DNA of 55,828 nt, taken from Ruminococcaceae bacterium UBA2719 (GTDB lineage Bacteria > Bacillota > Clostridia > Oscillospirales > Acutalibacteraceae). The DNA is taken from assembly GCA_002353935.1 (NCBI GenBank), contig DEKP01000007.1:1-55828 (forward strand), read 5' to 3'. Position 1 is the stretch's first letter. Each line of letters starts with the position of its first letter. Under the pieces are notes generated by a model. The model did no database searches, was not told the DNA's origin, and saw only the letters and a list, made by a program, of their open reading frames with translations. Both the position numbers and the translations under genes were made by a program. Below, piece by piece: positions 41,266-49,921 of the stretch.

Positions 41266-43350
41266 ATGGAAAATTACTTAGTAATATTGATGTTTGTCGG
41301 TGCGGCTGCAGCTCTTTGTTTTGCATTGATCATGGCAAAACGAGTGCTTGGTTTTGACGAAGGTACCGATAAAATGAAAAAAATATCTCGTTCTATCAGA
41401 TCCGGTGCAAACGCATATTTGAAAAGACAGTATACAATTGTAGCAATTTTCTTTGCTGTTATGTTCTTGGTACTTTGTACAATGGCGTTTTTCAAAATGC
41501 TTACATGGTTTGTGCCGTTTGCTTTTGTAACCGGAGGATTTTTCTCAGGCTTGTCGGGTTTTGTCGGCATGAAAATTGCGACAAATGCCAATAACCGTAC
41601 AGCTAATGCCTGCAGAACAGGTCTTAATAAAGGTTTAAGAGTAGCTTTTTCTGCGGGATCTGTTATGGGCTTTACGGTTGTAGGTTTGGGACTTTTAGAT
41701 ATTTCGATTTGGTTTACACTTTTAAAATATGTGTTCCACTGTACTCCTACCGAAATCACAAGCTCTATGCTGACTTTCGGAATGGGAGCTTCGAGCATGG
41801 CTTTGTTTGCCCGTGTCGGCGGCGGCATTTTTACAAAGGCTGCTGATGTAGGCGCTGACCTTGTTGGTAAGGTTGAAGCGGGAATTCCTGAGGATGATCC
41901 CAGAAACCCTGCTGTTATTGCCGATAACGTTGGCGATAATGTAGGTGACGTTGCCGGAATGGGCGCTGACCTTTATGAATCATATGTAGGCTCTATTATT
42001 TCTGCTTCTGCTTTAGGCGTTGCGGCGTTTGGTGGTGAGCTGAAAGCTATGGCAGTACCTATGATTATGGCAGCTGTCGGTATTTTATGCTCAATTATCG
42101 GTACGTTCTTTGTAAGAACAGGCGAAAAAACCGAGCAGAAAACGCTCTTGAAAGCTCTTCGCAGAGGAACAAATTTATCTGCAATTTTGATTGCTATTAT
42201 CGCTTTCCCACTTATTTGGTTTGTTTTGGGTAAAGATCAAATCGGCTATTATTTTGCTATTATATCCGGTCTTATCGCAGGTGTGTTGATAGGCTTTTCT
42301 ACCGAATATTTCACATCAGATACATACAAACCTACACAGAAATTAGCTTCAAAAACAGAGACCGGTTCAGCTACTGTTATTATCGGCGGTGTGGGACTCG
42401 GAATGTTATCAACAGCTATCCCGATAATAATTGTCGGTATCTGTGTAATAGTTGCATACTTTGTATCAGGCGGCGGCAACGTACAGGGAGGCTTGTACGG
42501 TATAGCTTTGGCAGCCGTAGGTATGTTGTCAACACTCGGTATTACTCTTGCAACTGACGCGTATGGTCCTGTAGCGGATAATGCCGGCGGTATTGCAGAG
42601 ATGTCAGGCCTTGAGCCTCAGGTAAGAGAACGCACAGATGCGCTTGATTCTCTTGGTAACACAACAGCAGCAACAGGTAAAGGCTTTGCTATAGGCTCTG
42701 CGGCTCTTACAGCACTTGCTCTTATAGCTTCTTATATTGAGAAGGTTAAAGAGGTTGGAGCCGACGTAGCGTTTAAAGATTTCAGCGTTATGGATCCGGT
42801 TGTGTTGGTAGGATTGTTTATCGGTGCTTGTCTGCCTTTTGTATTTGCAGCTCTTACTATGGACGCTGTCGGCAGAGCAGCTCAAAGCATTGTTATAGAA
42901 GTACGTCGTCAGTTTAAGAACATTAAAGGTCTTATGACGGGAGAAGCAGATCCTGATTATGCAACTTGTGTTGACCTGTGCACAAAGTCGAGCTTACGTG
43001 AAATGATTTTGCCGACTATAGTAGCGGTTGTAACACCGGTTGTTGTTGGCTTAATATTAGGAGTTAAGGGCGTTGTAGGACTGCTCGCCGGAGCTACGGT
43101 ATCGGGCTTTTTGATGGCGATATTTATGTCTAACTCAGGCGGCGCATGGGATAACGCTAAAAAATATATTGAAGCAGGACATCATGGCGGAAAAGGTTCT
43201 GATCAGCACAAGGCGGCTGTTGTAGGCGACACAGTCGGCGATCCGTTTAAGGATACTTCAGGTCCTTCTATCAACATTTTAATAAAGCTTTTGTCAATGG
43301 TATCTATCGTATTTGCGGCTTTGGTTGTTAACTTCAGCCTTATAAAATAA
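41266..43350 (+). CDS. hppA: Membrane-bound ion-translocating pyrophosphatase, K+-dependent type
   Basis: Couples pyrophosphate hydrolysis to export of H+ and/or Na+. About 16 membrane helices over 694 residues. The catalytic motif DVGADLVGKVEAGIPEDDP and NPAVIADNVGDNVGD are intact, and a second aspartate cluster lies in VVGDTVGDPFKDTSGP. The segment GNTTAATGKG (about 463-472) has Ala where K+-independent enzymes have Lys, pointing to the K+-dependent class. AAAGGAGG is 12 bases before this ATG; the ATG at 41254 abuts it. Confidence 0.95.
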   Translation: MENYLVILMFVGAAAALCFALIMAKRVLGFDEGTDKMKKISRSIRSGANAYLKRQYTIVAIFFAVMFLVLCTMAFFKMLTWFVPFAFVTGGFFSGLSGFVGMKIATNANNRTANACRTGLNKGLRVAFSAGSVMGFTVVGLGLLDISIWFTLLKYVFHCTPTEITSSMLTFGMGASSMALFARVGGGIFTKAADVGADLVGKVEAGIPEDDPRNPAVIADNVGDNVGDVAGMGADLYESYVGSIISASALGVAAFGGELKAMAVPMIMAAVGILCSIIGTFFVRTGEKTEQKTLLKALRRGTNLSAILIAIIAFPLIWFVLGKDQIGYYFAIISGLIAGVLIGFSTEYFTSDTYKPTQKLASKTETGSATVIIGGVGLGMLSTAIPIIIVGICVIVAYFVSGGGNVQGGLYGIALAAVGMLSTLGITLATDAYGPVADNAGGIAEMSGLEPQVRERTDALDSLGNTTAATGKGFAIGSAALTALALIASYIEKVKEVGADVAFKDFSVMDPVVLVGLFIGACLPFVFAALTMDAVGRAAQSIVIEVRRQFKNIKGLMTGEADPDYATCVDLCTKSSLREMILPTIVAVVTPVVVGLILGVKGVVGLLAGATVSGFLMAIFMSNSGGAWDNAKKYIEAGHHGGKGSDQHKAAVVGDTVGDPFKDTSGPSINILIKLLSMVSIVFAALVVNFSLIK

Positions 43351-43373
43351 ATCAATATATTGGAAAATATCAA

Positions 43374-43411
43374 AAGAGCAATCACTACATTTAGTGTTTG
43401 CTCTTAATTTT
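43374..43411 (+). terminator. hppA terminator
   Basis: AAGAGCAA-T-CACT pairs with AGTG-T-TTGCTCTT, with AATTTTTT following. Confidence 0.85.
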
Positions 43412-43417
43412 TTATTA

Positions 43418-43518
43418 GAATTAACTATTACAAAGTGAAACCCTTATTCGTTCAAAAGAATTAACTGTTACAAAGTAAAAATTTTATTGTTCCAAAAGGA
43501 ATTAACTATTAAAAAACT
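43418..43518. repeat. Three imperfect tandem repeats of about 40 bases
   Basis: GAATTAACTRTTACAAAGT-like units begin at 43418, 43458 and 43499; the third is shortened. The intervening halves share TTATT and TTC.AAAAG. There are no spacers, so this is not a CRISPR array. Confidence 0.6.
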
Positions 43519-43616
43519 GATATGCAAATCTAATAAGCTGTAACTGGAAAAGCATTCATTTTTTTGCTAAAATATAAATGTAAGAGAAAGAACGAATAAA
43601 GGGAGGAAAGATAAGT

Positions 43617-43787
43617 ATGAAAGTAAATGTTACCGGCGAAAAAGTGTCCAAGGACATAGCGCTTTTATATGCGAATGAATTTGTAAAAGCACATTCTGAA
43701 CGAAAGATAAAATCAATTGATATTTTTGTTGAGGGTGATTTCTTAAAAATAAAATGTATATACGACGATTTGGATGCTATTGCGTGA
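43617..43787 (+). CDS. 56-residue protein, function unknown
   Basis: A small gene with GGGAGG before the ATG, ending at TGA 43785-43787. The protein starts MKVNVTGEKVSKDIALLYAN and ends with a beta-type segment IFVEGDFLKIKCIYDD. Alternation of a helix and strands suggests a compact soluble alpha/beta fold. It has no membrane segment and no recognised family. It is followed by a strong terminator and stands alone. Confidence 0.7.
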   Translation: MKVNVTGEKVSKDIALLYANEFVKAHSERKIKSIDIFVEGDFLKIKCIYDDLDAIA

Positions 43788-43805
43788 TTTTTTAATATAA
43801 TTAAT

Positions 43806-43840
43806 AAAAACTGCTCTGCAATTTTTGCAGAGCAGTTTTT
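43806..43840. terminator. Bidirectional terminator
   Basis: AAAAACTGCTCTGCAA pairs with TTGCAGAGCAGTTTTT; shared by the 56-residue gene and the convergent thioesterase gene. Confidence 0.9.
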
Positions 43841-43844
43841 CTTT

Positions 43845-44561
43845 TTATATAAATTCTATCAAAGTACAGGTTTCTGTATCTGTTGAAATAGCTATAGAGT
43901 GTTTTGGGGCTTCAAATATATATTCACCGTAGGCGTGGTCGGATAATTTTAACGCCTTGATATATGTGATACGAAGGCTGTGAAAATCCGCTGTTTCATA
44001 TATATTATCCGGAAGCATATCAAGAGCATATTCGATATAACGCGTGTTATGTATATGGTGATTAAAATCTTCATCACAACGTCTGATAACCATTTCGCGT
44101 TTATATGAATATTGTTTTTTCCTTCTCAGACGAGGAAGTGTTTCAGGAAAAACAGTTTCATCTTCAGGGATATATTGTGCAGAAAAGTCATTACCGACTT
44201 TTATCAGCTTTCCGGTTTTGATATCAACAAGGCATAAATCAGCCTGAGCTCTGATTAGTTCGTTGCCCTTGTTGTCTGTAACAATAAAACCGCGGTATGT
44301 AACGATAGAAGGCACCTTGCCAAAAACCCAAGTTTTTATATTAAGTGTTTCTGAGCTTTTTATACGGCGTATAATTTGTATGCGCCATGATATGATGATC
44401 CATGTTGATTTGAAAGTATCGTCAGGTACAATCGAATCATTTACGGCTTCACTGTGGTGTCCGCCGACATTTTCAAGTATATGAAGGATCGCTTCATAAG
44501 AGAGTTTTCCGTCTTTATCAAAGTCGCTGGTACGCGGTTTGACAACTTCCTGATAATACAT
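43845..44561 (-). CDS. Acyl-ACP thioesterase
   Basis: Releases fatty acids from acyl carrier protein. A double hot-dog fold of 238 residues: the N-terminal half has GKLSYEAILHILENVGGHHSEA and WIIISWRIQIIRR; the second half has FNHHIHNTRYIEYALDMLPD, holding the conserved Asn/His active-site region. The length fits bacterial acyl-ACP thioesterases. It is a single gene. It has a weak ribosome binding site, so the start may be approximate. Confidence 0.9.
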   Translation of the reverse strand: MYYQEVVKPRTSDFDKDGKLSYEAILHILENVGGHHSEAVNDSIVPDDTFKSTWIIISWRIQIIRRIKSSETLNIKTWVFGKVPSIVTYRGFIVTDNKGNELIRAQADLCLVDIKTGKLIKVGNDFSAQYIPEDETVFPETLPRLRRKKQYSYKREMVIRRCDEDFNHHIHNTRYIEYALDMLPDNIYETADFHSLRITYIKALKLSDHAYGEYIFEAPKHSIAISTDTETCTLIEFI

Positions 44562-45169
44562 TTCTTTATATATAATAGAATCCGGCTTAAAGGTAGGACT
44601 CTATTATTTCTCCTTCCTTTTTTAGTTTTTATAACGAATCTTGATTTTGCGAATCTTGATTTTGCGAATCTTGATTATTTGATTTAAAATTTCTAATTGA
44701 TATCATAACACATCGTGACGTTTGTGTCAAAAAAAGTCATATCTTTTGGCTAAAAGATTTTATAAATACTAAGATAACTCAAAGGCTTTCTTAAAAAATG
44801 AATATTATTAGCATATATGCATAAATGCGCAATAATATTACAAAAATGTTGTTGCTAATCATTATAACCGTACCTCTAATTTTTACACAATCGGCGAAGG
44901 AACAGAACCGGATGGAATAGGAACTATCACAACTTCGCTGACGATTGCAAGAAAACAGTATCAAGCAACTTTGCATTTTTACTGCGACATAAAACTATTT
45001 ATTCGTTTTATCTTCAAAATCCGAAAATCCAAAAATTAGGCAAACTGGATTTAGAGTTTTTCTACAGTCTGAAATAGCAGTAAGAAACTGTCGTTTTTTT
45101 GCGCCTTAAAGATAGAGACTGATTTTTAAATTTTTGAAAAACAATGATTATTTCTCGAAAAAAGGAAAT
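44562..45169. other. Gene-free region with short tandem repeats and possible decayed coding sequence
   Basis: This stretch of about 600 bases includes a 15-base tandem repeat (44636-44677). Between about 44838 and 45037 one frame stays open without a start codon (with NFYTIGEGTEPDGIGTITT), which might be a gene remnant. No ribosome binding site or conserved domain was recognised. Confidence 0.45.
44636..44677. repeat. 15-base tandem repeat, 2.8 copies
   Basis: GAATCTTGATTTTGC is repeated exactly at 44636 and 44651 and partly at 44666. Confidence 0.85.
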
Positions 45170-45204
45170 AAATTATTGACAAACAATAATTTACGCGCTA
45201 TAAT
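45170..45204 (+). promoter_or_regulatory. DUF2975-XRE-DUF4173 operon promoter with inverted repeat
   Basis: TTGACA (45176-45181), 17-base spacer, TATAAT (45199-45204). The perfect 9-bp inverted repeat AAATTATTG-5-CAATAATTT (45170-45192) covers the -35 and is a likely operator, perhaps for the XRE protein of the operon. Confidence 0.7.
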
Positions 45205-45229
45205 ACAGAAAAGAAAGGAAAGTGATTGT

Positions 45230-45670
45230 ATGAAACTTAAATCAGTTGCCGTCCTTAAGGCGGCTGTAATCGTATGTACTGTACTGTCTGTAGCCGTTGC
45301 TGTAGCTGCGCCGTGGATTGTTGCTTGGTATGCCAAAATTAGGCCTTTGGAGCCTATAATGAGTACTACGCTTCTTATATGTTATTATATCTGCATGATT
45401 CCTACGTTGATTGCGCTTTATAGTATGTTGCGGCTTTTAATCCATATTCAAAAAAAGCATCCTTTTGAGCATATTGCACTTAAGTATTTGGGGATTATAT
45501 CGTGGTGTTGTCTCGCTGTTGCTATTGTGTGTGCGTCAGGAGCTTATTGGTATCTTCCGTTGGCTTTTATTAGTGGTGCGATGGTTTTTCTGTTTTTGAC
45601 TGTCAGAGTAGTAAACAGCTGTTTCCTGGTTGGAGCTATGCTGCAGGAAGAAAATGATTTAACGGTTTGA
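45230..45670 (+). CDS. DUF2975-like membrane protein
   Basis: A 146-residue protein with four membrane segments (about 8-30, 45-68, 88-108, 112-135), resembling the DUF2975 family. Members are typically coupled to a short XRE regulator, as here. The ATG at 45230 follows AAAGGAAAG; the longer frame starts upstream of the promoter and is rejected. Function unknown. It lies 12 bases before the XRE gene. Confidence 0.8.
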   Translation: MKLKSVAVLKAAVIVCTVLSVAVAVAAPWIVAWYAKIRPLEPIMSTTLLICYYICMIPTLIALYSMLRLLIHIQKKHPFEHIALKYLGIISWCCLAVAIVCASGAYWYLPLAFISGAMVFLFLTVRVVNSCFLVGAMLQEENDLTV

Positions 45671-45682
45671 GGAGTGATGTAT

Positions 45683-45892
45683 ATGCCGATTATCATTAAT
45701 CTTGATGTTGTTATGGCTAAGCGGAAAATTTCATCTTTGGAGTTAGCTCAGCAGGTTGGTATTACTCCCGCTAACCTATCGATCCTGAAAACAGGAAAAG
45801 CCAAGGCGATCAGGTTCTCTACTTTGGATAAAATTTGCCGCATACTGAATTGTCAACCCAGCGATATTATAGAATATAAGGAGGAAGAATAA
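45683..45892 (+). CDS. Small XRE-family regulator
   Basis: A 69-residue Cro/C1-type DNA-binding protein (YozG-like): IIINLDVVMAKRKISSLELAQ, VGITPANLSILKTGKAKA and IRFSTLDKICRILNCQPSDI. GAGGAG is 8 bases before ATG 45683. It is the middle gene of a three-gene operon and the natural candidate to bind the inverted repeat over the operon promoter. It abuts the following gene. Confidence 0.9.
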   Translation: MPIIINLDVVMAKRKISSLELAQQVGITPANLSILKTGKAKAIRFSTLDKICRILNCQPSDIIEYKEEE

Positions 45893-47728
45893 ATGGAGAA
45901 TCAGCGTTCACGGAATGCCGTTCCCCCGGTGGGAAATGTACCTAATCCCGCACAGTATCCCATAAATAATAATGCAAACGCGAATGCTCGGTATCAACAG
46001 CCGATAAACAGTAATGCAAACGCGAATGCTCAGTATCAACAACCGATATACAATAATGTAAACGGTCAGGCTCGGTATGTTCCGCATGCAACCCCCTATA
46101 TGAATCAGTTTACGGGCGCACCGCCCGTACAGGCAGTTGTACGTCAAAAGCTTCCACGCAGAAAAAGAACCACTCGAGACTTGATTATGGCGATTTTGAC
46201 CGGATTAATGTGTTTCATAATGATTGACAGCTCCATTTGGACAGGAACGCTCGGAATTGGATTTGCAATTGGCGCATTTATTTTTCTTGCTGTAGAAGTG
46301 TGGTATTTAGTTCCTGATATTAAACGTAAAAGTGCATATGGAATTATTTGTATTCTGCTTATAGCCGCGGGCTGTGTCAGCCTTGTGTTCAGTGCGGATC
46401 ATTTTCTTAAAATGCTGACGCTGATTTGTCTGATGATATTGACTACTTGCTTTATGATGGAGAGCATGGAGCTCAGAGTCTGGGAGAACGGCACCTTCCG
46501 TTCACTGGGAGATTATTTCTATACTGCTTATGCTGCGAGCTTCGGAAAAATTGCTGCGGGTATGTATGGACTGTTCCATAGTGAGACTAAGGAAAACGGC
46601 AAACAAAAGTCGGGATTCGGTAAGGCAATGTTAGGCTTAGCAATCGCGCTGCCGGTTGTCCTGATTCTTATATACCTTCTGTACAACGGGGACGATGCCT
46701 TTCGCGGAATGCTTAACAGTATAAATTTCAAAAGATTTCCGCAAAAACCGTTGTCTGCTTTGCTTGCGGTTCCGCTGTTTATTCTTCTTTTCAGTAGATT
46801 ATTCAGCCTCAAAGATATAAACCGCAAGCAAAAAGAAGAAAGCGACAGAGGTCTTGACCCGACTGTGCTTACCTTTTTCCTGATTGGAATAAGCGTTGTA
46901 TATCTTCTTTATTTGTTCTCACAGCTCTCTTATTTTTTCAATGGTTTTTTGGGCTTCTTGCCGGAGAATTTCACCTATGCACAGTATGCGCGCCGAGGCT
47001 TTTTTGAACTGGCGATAGTTAGCTCAATCAATATTATAACAGTAATGATGTGTATCGCTTTTTGCAGAAAAAAAGAGGGTAAGCTTCCTATTAGCGTAAA
47101 GCTTACATTGTTGTTCCTCTGTTGCTTTTCGCTGGTACTTGTACTGACAGAGGTCGCTAAAATGAAAATGTATATGGATACTTTCGGACTTACTCGTCTG
47201 AGGATACTTACCACTCTGTTTACGGTATTACTGGCTGTTGTTTTTCTGTCACTTATTGTACGTTTGTTTGTAAAAAAGACGCCGTATCTTAAGGTTGCTG
47301 TTGTTGCAGGCACTGCGATGTTGATTTTCCTTTGCTTTATTAATATAGACGGCGTCATAGCACGTTACAATGTTCAGGCTTTTCGCGACGGAACTCTGAA
47401 AACAATAATTGACGTACAAACGATCACTAAGCTCGACGACGCTGCTGTGCCTTCTCTTATCGAGCTTGCTTCTGATGACGATCCCGAGATTGCACAAGCT
47501 GCAGCCGATAACCTGTATTTGAGATGGAAAAAGCTTCATAAACCCGGAGAATGGGATTGGGATGCAGGAGAACAAAAAGCAGGCGAGTTGAAAGACTATA
47601 ACTGGATCGGTTTTAATCTGACTTCCTACAAAGCGCGTAAGTTGCTGCTTGAAAACGAGAGCCTGATTCTCAGCCTTCATCAAAATAATTTAACCTTACC
47701 GAAAACCGACAAGTCTGTTTTTTCATAA
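45893..47728 (+). CDS. DUF4173-like multispanning membrane protein with N-terminal repeats
   Basis: A 611-residue protein. Residues about 20-65 are three Asn/Gln-rich repeats of about 14 residues (NANANARYQQP type). Then come 12 or so membrane helices (about 95-485) containing the TYAQYARRGFFELAIVSSIN and FGLTRLRILTTLF segments typical of DUF4173, and a soluble C-terminal domain (about 500-611) with SLIELASDDDPEIAQAAADN, a HEAT-like helix pair. Function unknown. It starts immediately after the XRE stop with GGAGG. Confidence 0.82.
   Translation: MENQRSRNAVPPVGNVPNPAQYPINNNANANARYQQPINSNANANAQYQQPIYNNVNGQARYVPHATPYMNQFTGAPPVQAVVRQKLPRRKRTTRDLIMAILTGLMCFIMIDSSIWTGTLGIGFAIGAFIFLAVEVWYLVPDIKRKSAYGIICILLIAAGCVSLVFSADHFLKMLTLICLMILTTCFMMESMELRVWENGTFRSLGDYFYTAYAASFGKIAAGMYGLFHSETKENGKQKSGFGKAMLGLAIALPVVLILIYLLYNGDDAFRGMLNSINFKRFPQKPLSALLAVPLFILLFSRLFSLKDINRKQKEESDRGLDPTVLTFFLIGISVVYLLYLFSQLSYFFNGFLGFLPENFTYAQYARRGFFELAIVSSINIITVMMCIAFCRKKEGKLPISVKLTLLFLCCFSLVLVLTEVAKMKMYMDTFGLTRLRILTTLFTVLLAVVFLSLIVRLFVKKTPYLKVAVVAGTAMLIFLCFINIDGVIARYNVQAFRDGTLKTIIDVQTITKLDDAAVPSLIELASDDDPEIAQAAADNLYLRWKKLHKPGEWDWDAGEQKAGELKDYNWIGFNLTSYKARKLLLENESLILSLHQNNLTLPKTDKSVFS
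45962..46084. repeat. 42-base in-frame tandem repeats in the DUF4173 gene
   Basis: Two nearly identical 42-base units (45962-46003, 46004-46045) and a degenerate third (46046-46084), each encoding a NANANA-R/Q-YQQP-like peptide. Confidence 0.8.
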
Positions 47729-47841
47729 GTTTTATTTTGCATTACATAGCTATTATTGCGAAAAGATTATCTAAAAAAATAGTCACTGCTTTGTTGGTTA
47801 TTTTCAGAAAAATTGGTTAAATATTAAAAATTCTAAAGGCA

Positions 47842-47885
47842 GCCGCCTGTTCATTTGAAACCATGAACAGGCGGCAAAAATTTTT
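47842..47885. terminator. Terminator after the DUF4173 operon
   Basis: GCCGCCTGTTCAT pairs perfectly with ATGAACAGGCGGC (13 bp), loop 8, followed by AAAAATTTTT. The rest of the gap to 48083 showed nothing else. Confidence 0.8.
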
Positions 47886-48083
47886 ATATTACGGTTCTTT
47901 GTTTTATAAATTGGGAAAATTTTATACTATCTTGATTATTAAGGCAAAGTTTAATTTACATTATAGAAATAAATATTATTGATGTTAATGAAACCAAACC
48001 TTAAGACTCTGTGTTTTGAATTTAGCGTAATAAAAGGGGAGCAAGATAATTTGATTAATATCATTTCATATCTTTTTTTATGA

Positions 48084-48839
48084 TTATAAAAGTTTTTTAT
48101 AATCATCATTAGATACCGGCTCACACCATTGAGTTTTTGCGTTTTCGCCGCTGATTTCGAGAGCTAAGTGGGAAAACCAACTGTCCTTAGCTGCACCGTG
48201 CCAGTGTTTTATATTCGCAGGGATGTTCACTATTGAGCCTTCATGCAGCTCAACGGCTTCTTTGCCGTCTTCCTGATACCAGCCTCTGCCGCCGACGCAA
48301 ATCAACATCTGACCGCCGCCTTTTGTTGCATGGTGGATGTGCCAATTGTTGCGGCAAGCGGGTTCAAAGGTGACGTTGAATATCGGTACTTGTTCGGTTG
48401 AGAGCGGCGCAAGATAGCTCTGACCGACAAAGTAATCTCCATAGGGATTCTGCTCACCGATTGGGAAGAATATTTCATTTTGGAATTGCTCTTTTTCGGT
48501 TAGTGCAGGACTATCCTCGTTCCATACCTCTTTGGCAAGTCGAAAAACCGCCCAACCCTTCGGCCAGCCGACATACATTGTGGCATGAGTAATGATTGCG
48601 GCAATTTCTTGCTTTGTTACGCCGTTATTTTTAGCATTCTGCAAGTGATAGGTAAGAGAAGAATCCGTAATTCCCGATGCCATCAGAGAAACGACTGTGA
48701 TGATACACTTTGTCTTTACGCTGATTACCCCTTCATTCCATACTTCGCCGAACAGTACGTCGTCGTTGAGATGAGCAAACATCGGTGCAAAGTCTCCGAG
48801 TTGTTTTCTGCCTGCTGTTTGTACAATTTTTTCTGCCAT
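48084..48839 (-). CDS. Carboxymuconolactone decarboxylase-like/cupin fusion protein
   Basis: A 251-residue protein with two domains. The N-terminal CMD/AhpD-like helical domain (about 1-105) has VSVKTKCIITVVSLMASG and HLQNAKNNGVTKQEIAAIITH. The C-terminal cupin barrel (about 135-235) has NNWHIHHATKGGGQMLICVGGRGWYQEDG and GSIVNIPANIKHWHGA, whose histidines could bind a metal. Such fusions accompany aldo/keto reductases in redox operons. It directly follows the AKR gene. Confidence 0.88.
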   Translation of the reverse strand: MAEKIVQTAGRKQLGDFAPMFAHLNDDVLFGEVWNEGVISVKTKCIITVVSLMASGITDSSLTYHLQNAKNNGVTKQEIAAIITHATMYVGWPKGWAVFRLAKEVWNEDSPALTEKEQFQNEIFFPIGEQNPYGDYFVGQSYLAPLSTEQVPIFNVTFEPACRNNWHIHHATKGGGQMLICVGGRGWYQEDGKEAVELHEGSIVNIPANIKHWHGAAKDSWFSHLALEISGENAKTQWCEPVSNDDYKKLL

Positions 48840-49889
48840 TTAATTTTCCTCCTTAATTTTCTGATCGCCTGTAGTCCAGACGTGCTTTTCCTTTGCTTTT
48901 GACGGTTTGTTTTGTGCCATCACTCCAGCTAACGGATGCGCTGTATACGGTTCTTCAAGATAGGTGATTTCTTGATCTGTCAGAATCAAATCAACGGCTT
49001 TTGCCGTTTCTTCAATATGGTGCAGCTTAGTTGCGCCTACTATGGGAGAAGCCGCTTTTGTGAGCAACCAAGCCAAAGAAACTTCTGTCATAGTTACGCC
49101 TCGTTTTTCGGCAATTTCTTCTACCCTGCGGATAATGATTTCATCCTGCTCTTTAGTTGCATCGTATTTAAATTTGGCGTAAGCATCCTCTTTTAAACGT
49201 TTTGAGGTTTCATTTCTGTGACGTGATAATCTGCCGCTTGCAAGCGCGCTGTAGGGTGTGAGCGCAATATTATCTTCTTCACACAAAGGCACCATTTCAC
49301 GCTCTTCTTCACGAAAAATCAGGTTATAATGACCCTGAACGGAAATAAATTTTGCAAAGTTTTCTTTTTCTGCAAGCGCATTAGCTTTGGCAAGCTGCCA
49401 CGCAAAGCAGTTGGAAATGCCTATATATCTCGCTTTTCCTGCCTTTACAACACGTGTCAATCCGTCCATAATATCGTAAATCGGAGTCTGCCAGTCCCAC
49501 ATATGGTAGATGTATAAATCCACATAATCCATTCCGAGATTTTTCAGGCTTGTATTTATCATATTCTCGATGTGTTTTTGACCGCCGATTGAATTTTCAA
49601 TCTCTTCCTGAGTTCTCGGCAGAAACTTTGTTGCAACCACAACATCTTCTCGTTTGGCAAAATCCCGCAGGGCTCTTCCTACATATTGTTCGCTAGTACC
49701 GCTTTGGTACGCAATTGCGGTATCGTAGAAGTTTATACCCAGCTCCAGTCCGCGATGGATAATCTCTCTTGTATGTGCCTCATCTATCGTCCAACTGTGC
49801 TGTCCTCTTGCCAAGTCGCCAAATCCCATACATCCCATGCATATTCGTGATACCTTCAAATCCGAATTTCCGAGTTTTGTATATTTCAT
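48840..49889 (-). CDS. Aldo/keto reductase
   Basis: NAD(P)H-dependent carbonyl reductase of 349 residues. The catalytic tetrad is visible: D and Y in INFYDTAIAYQSGTSEQYVG, K in VVATKFLPR, H in YIYHMWD. Nucleotide-binding segments near the C-terminus (ASPIVGATKLHHIEE) are normal. The substrate is unknown. It lies 33 bases downstream of the TetR gene and 1 base before the CMD/cupin gene, so the three form one operon. Confidence 0.93.
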   Translation of the reverse strand: MKYTKLGNSDLKVSRICMGCMGFGDLARGQHSWTIDEAHTREIIHRGLELGINFYDTAIAYQSGTSEQYVGRALRDFAKREDVVVATKFLPRTQEEIENSIGGQKHIENMINTSLKNLGMDYVDLYIYHMWDWQTPIYDIMDGLTRVVKAGKARYIGISNCFAWQLAKANALAEKENFAKFISVQGHYNLIFREEEREMVPLCEEDNIALTPYSALASGRLSRHRNETSKRLKEDAYAKFKYDATKEQDEIIIRRVEEIAEKRGVTMTEVSLAWLLTKAASPIVGATKLHHIEETAKAVDLILTDQEITYLEEPYTAHPLAGVMAQNKPSKAKEKHVWTTGDQKIKEEN

Positions 49890-49921
49890 ATGGCTTTATA
49901 CTCCTTTGTATAAGTTTTTAT

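Noticed and set aside
43418..43518. CRISPR array
   Set aside because: The repeats are adjacent and imperfect, without unique spacers, and there are no cas genes.
44838..45037. Protein-coding gene in an open frame
   Set aside because: No start codon or ribosome binding site and no recognised domain; at most a remnant.
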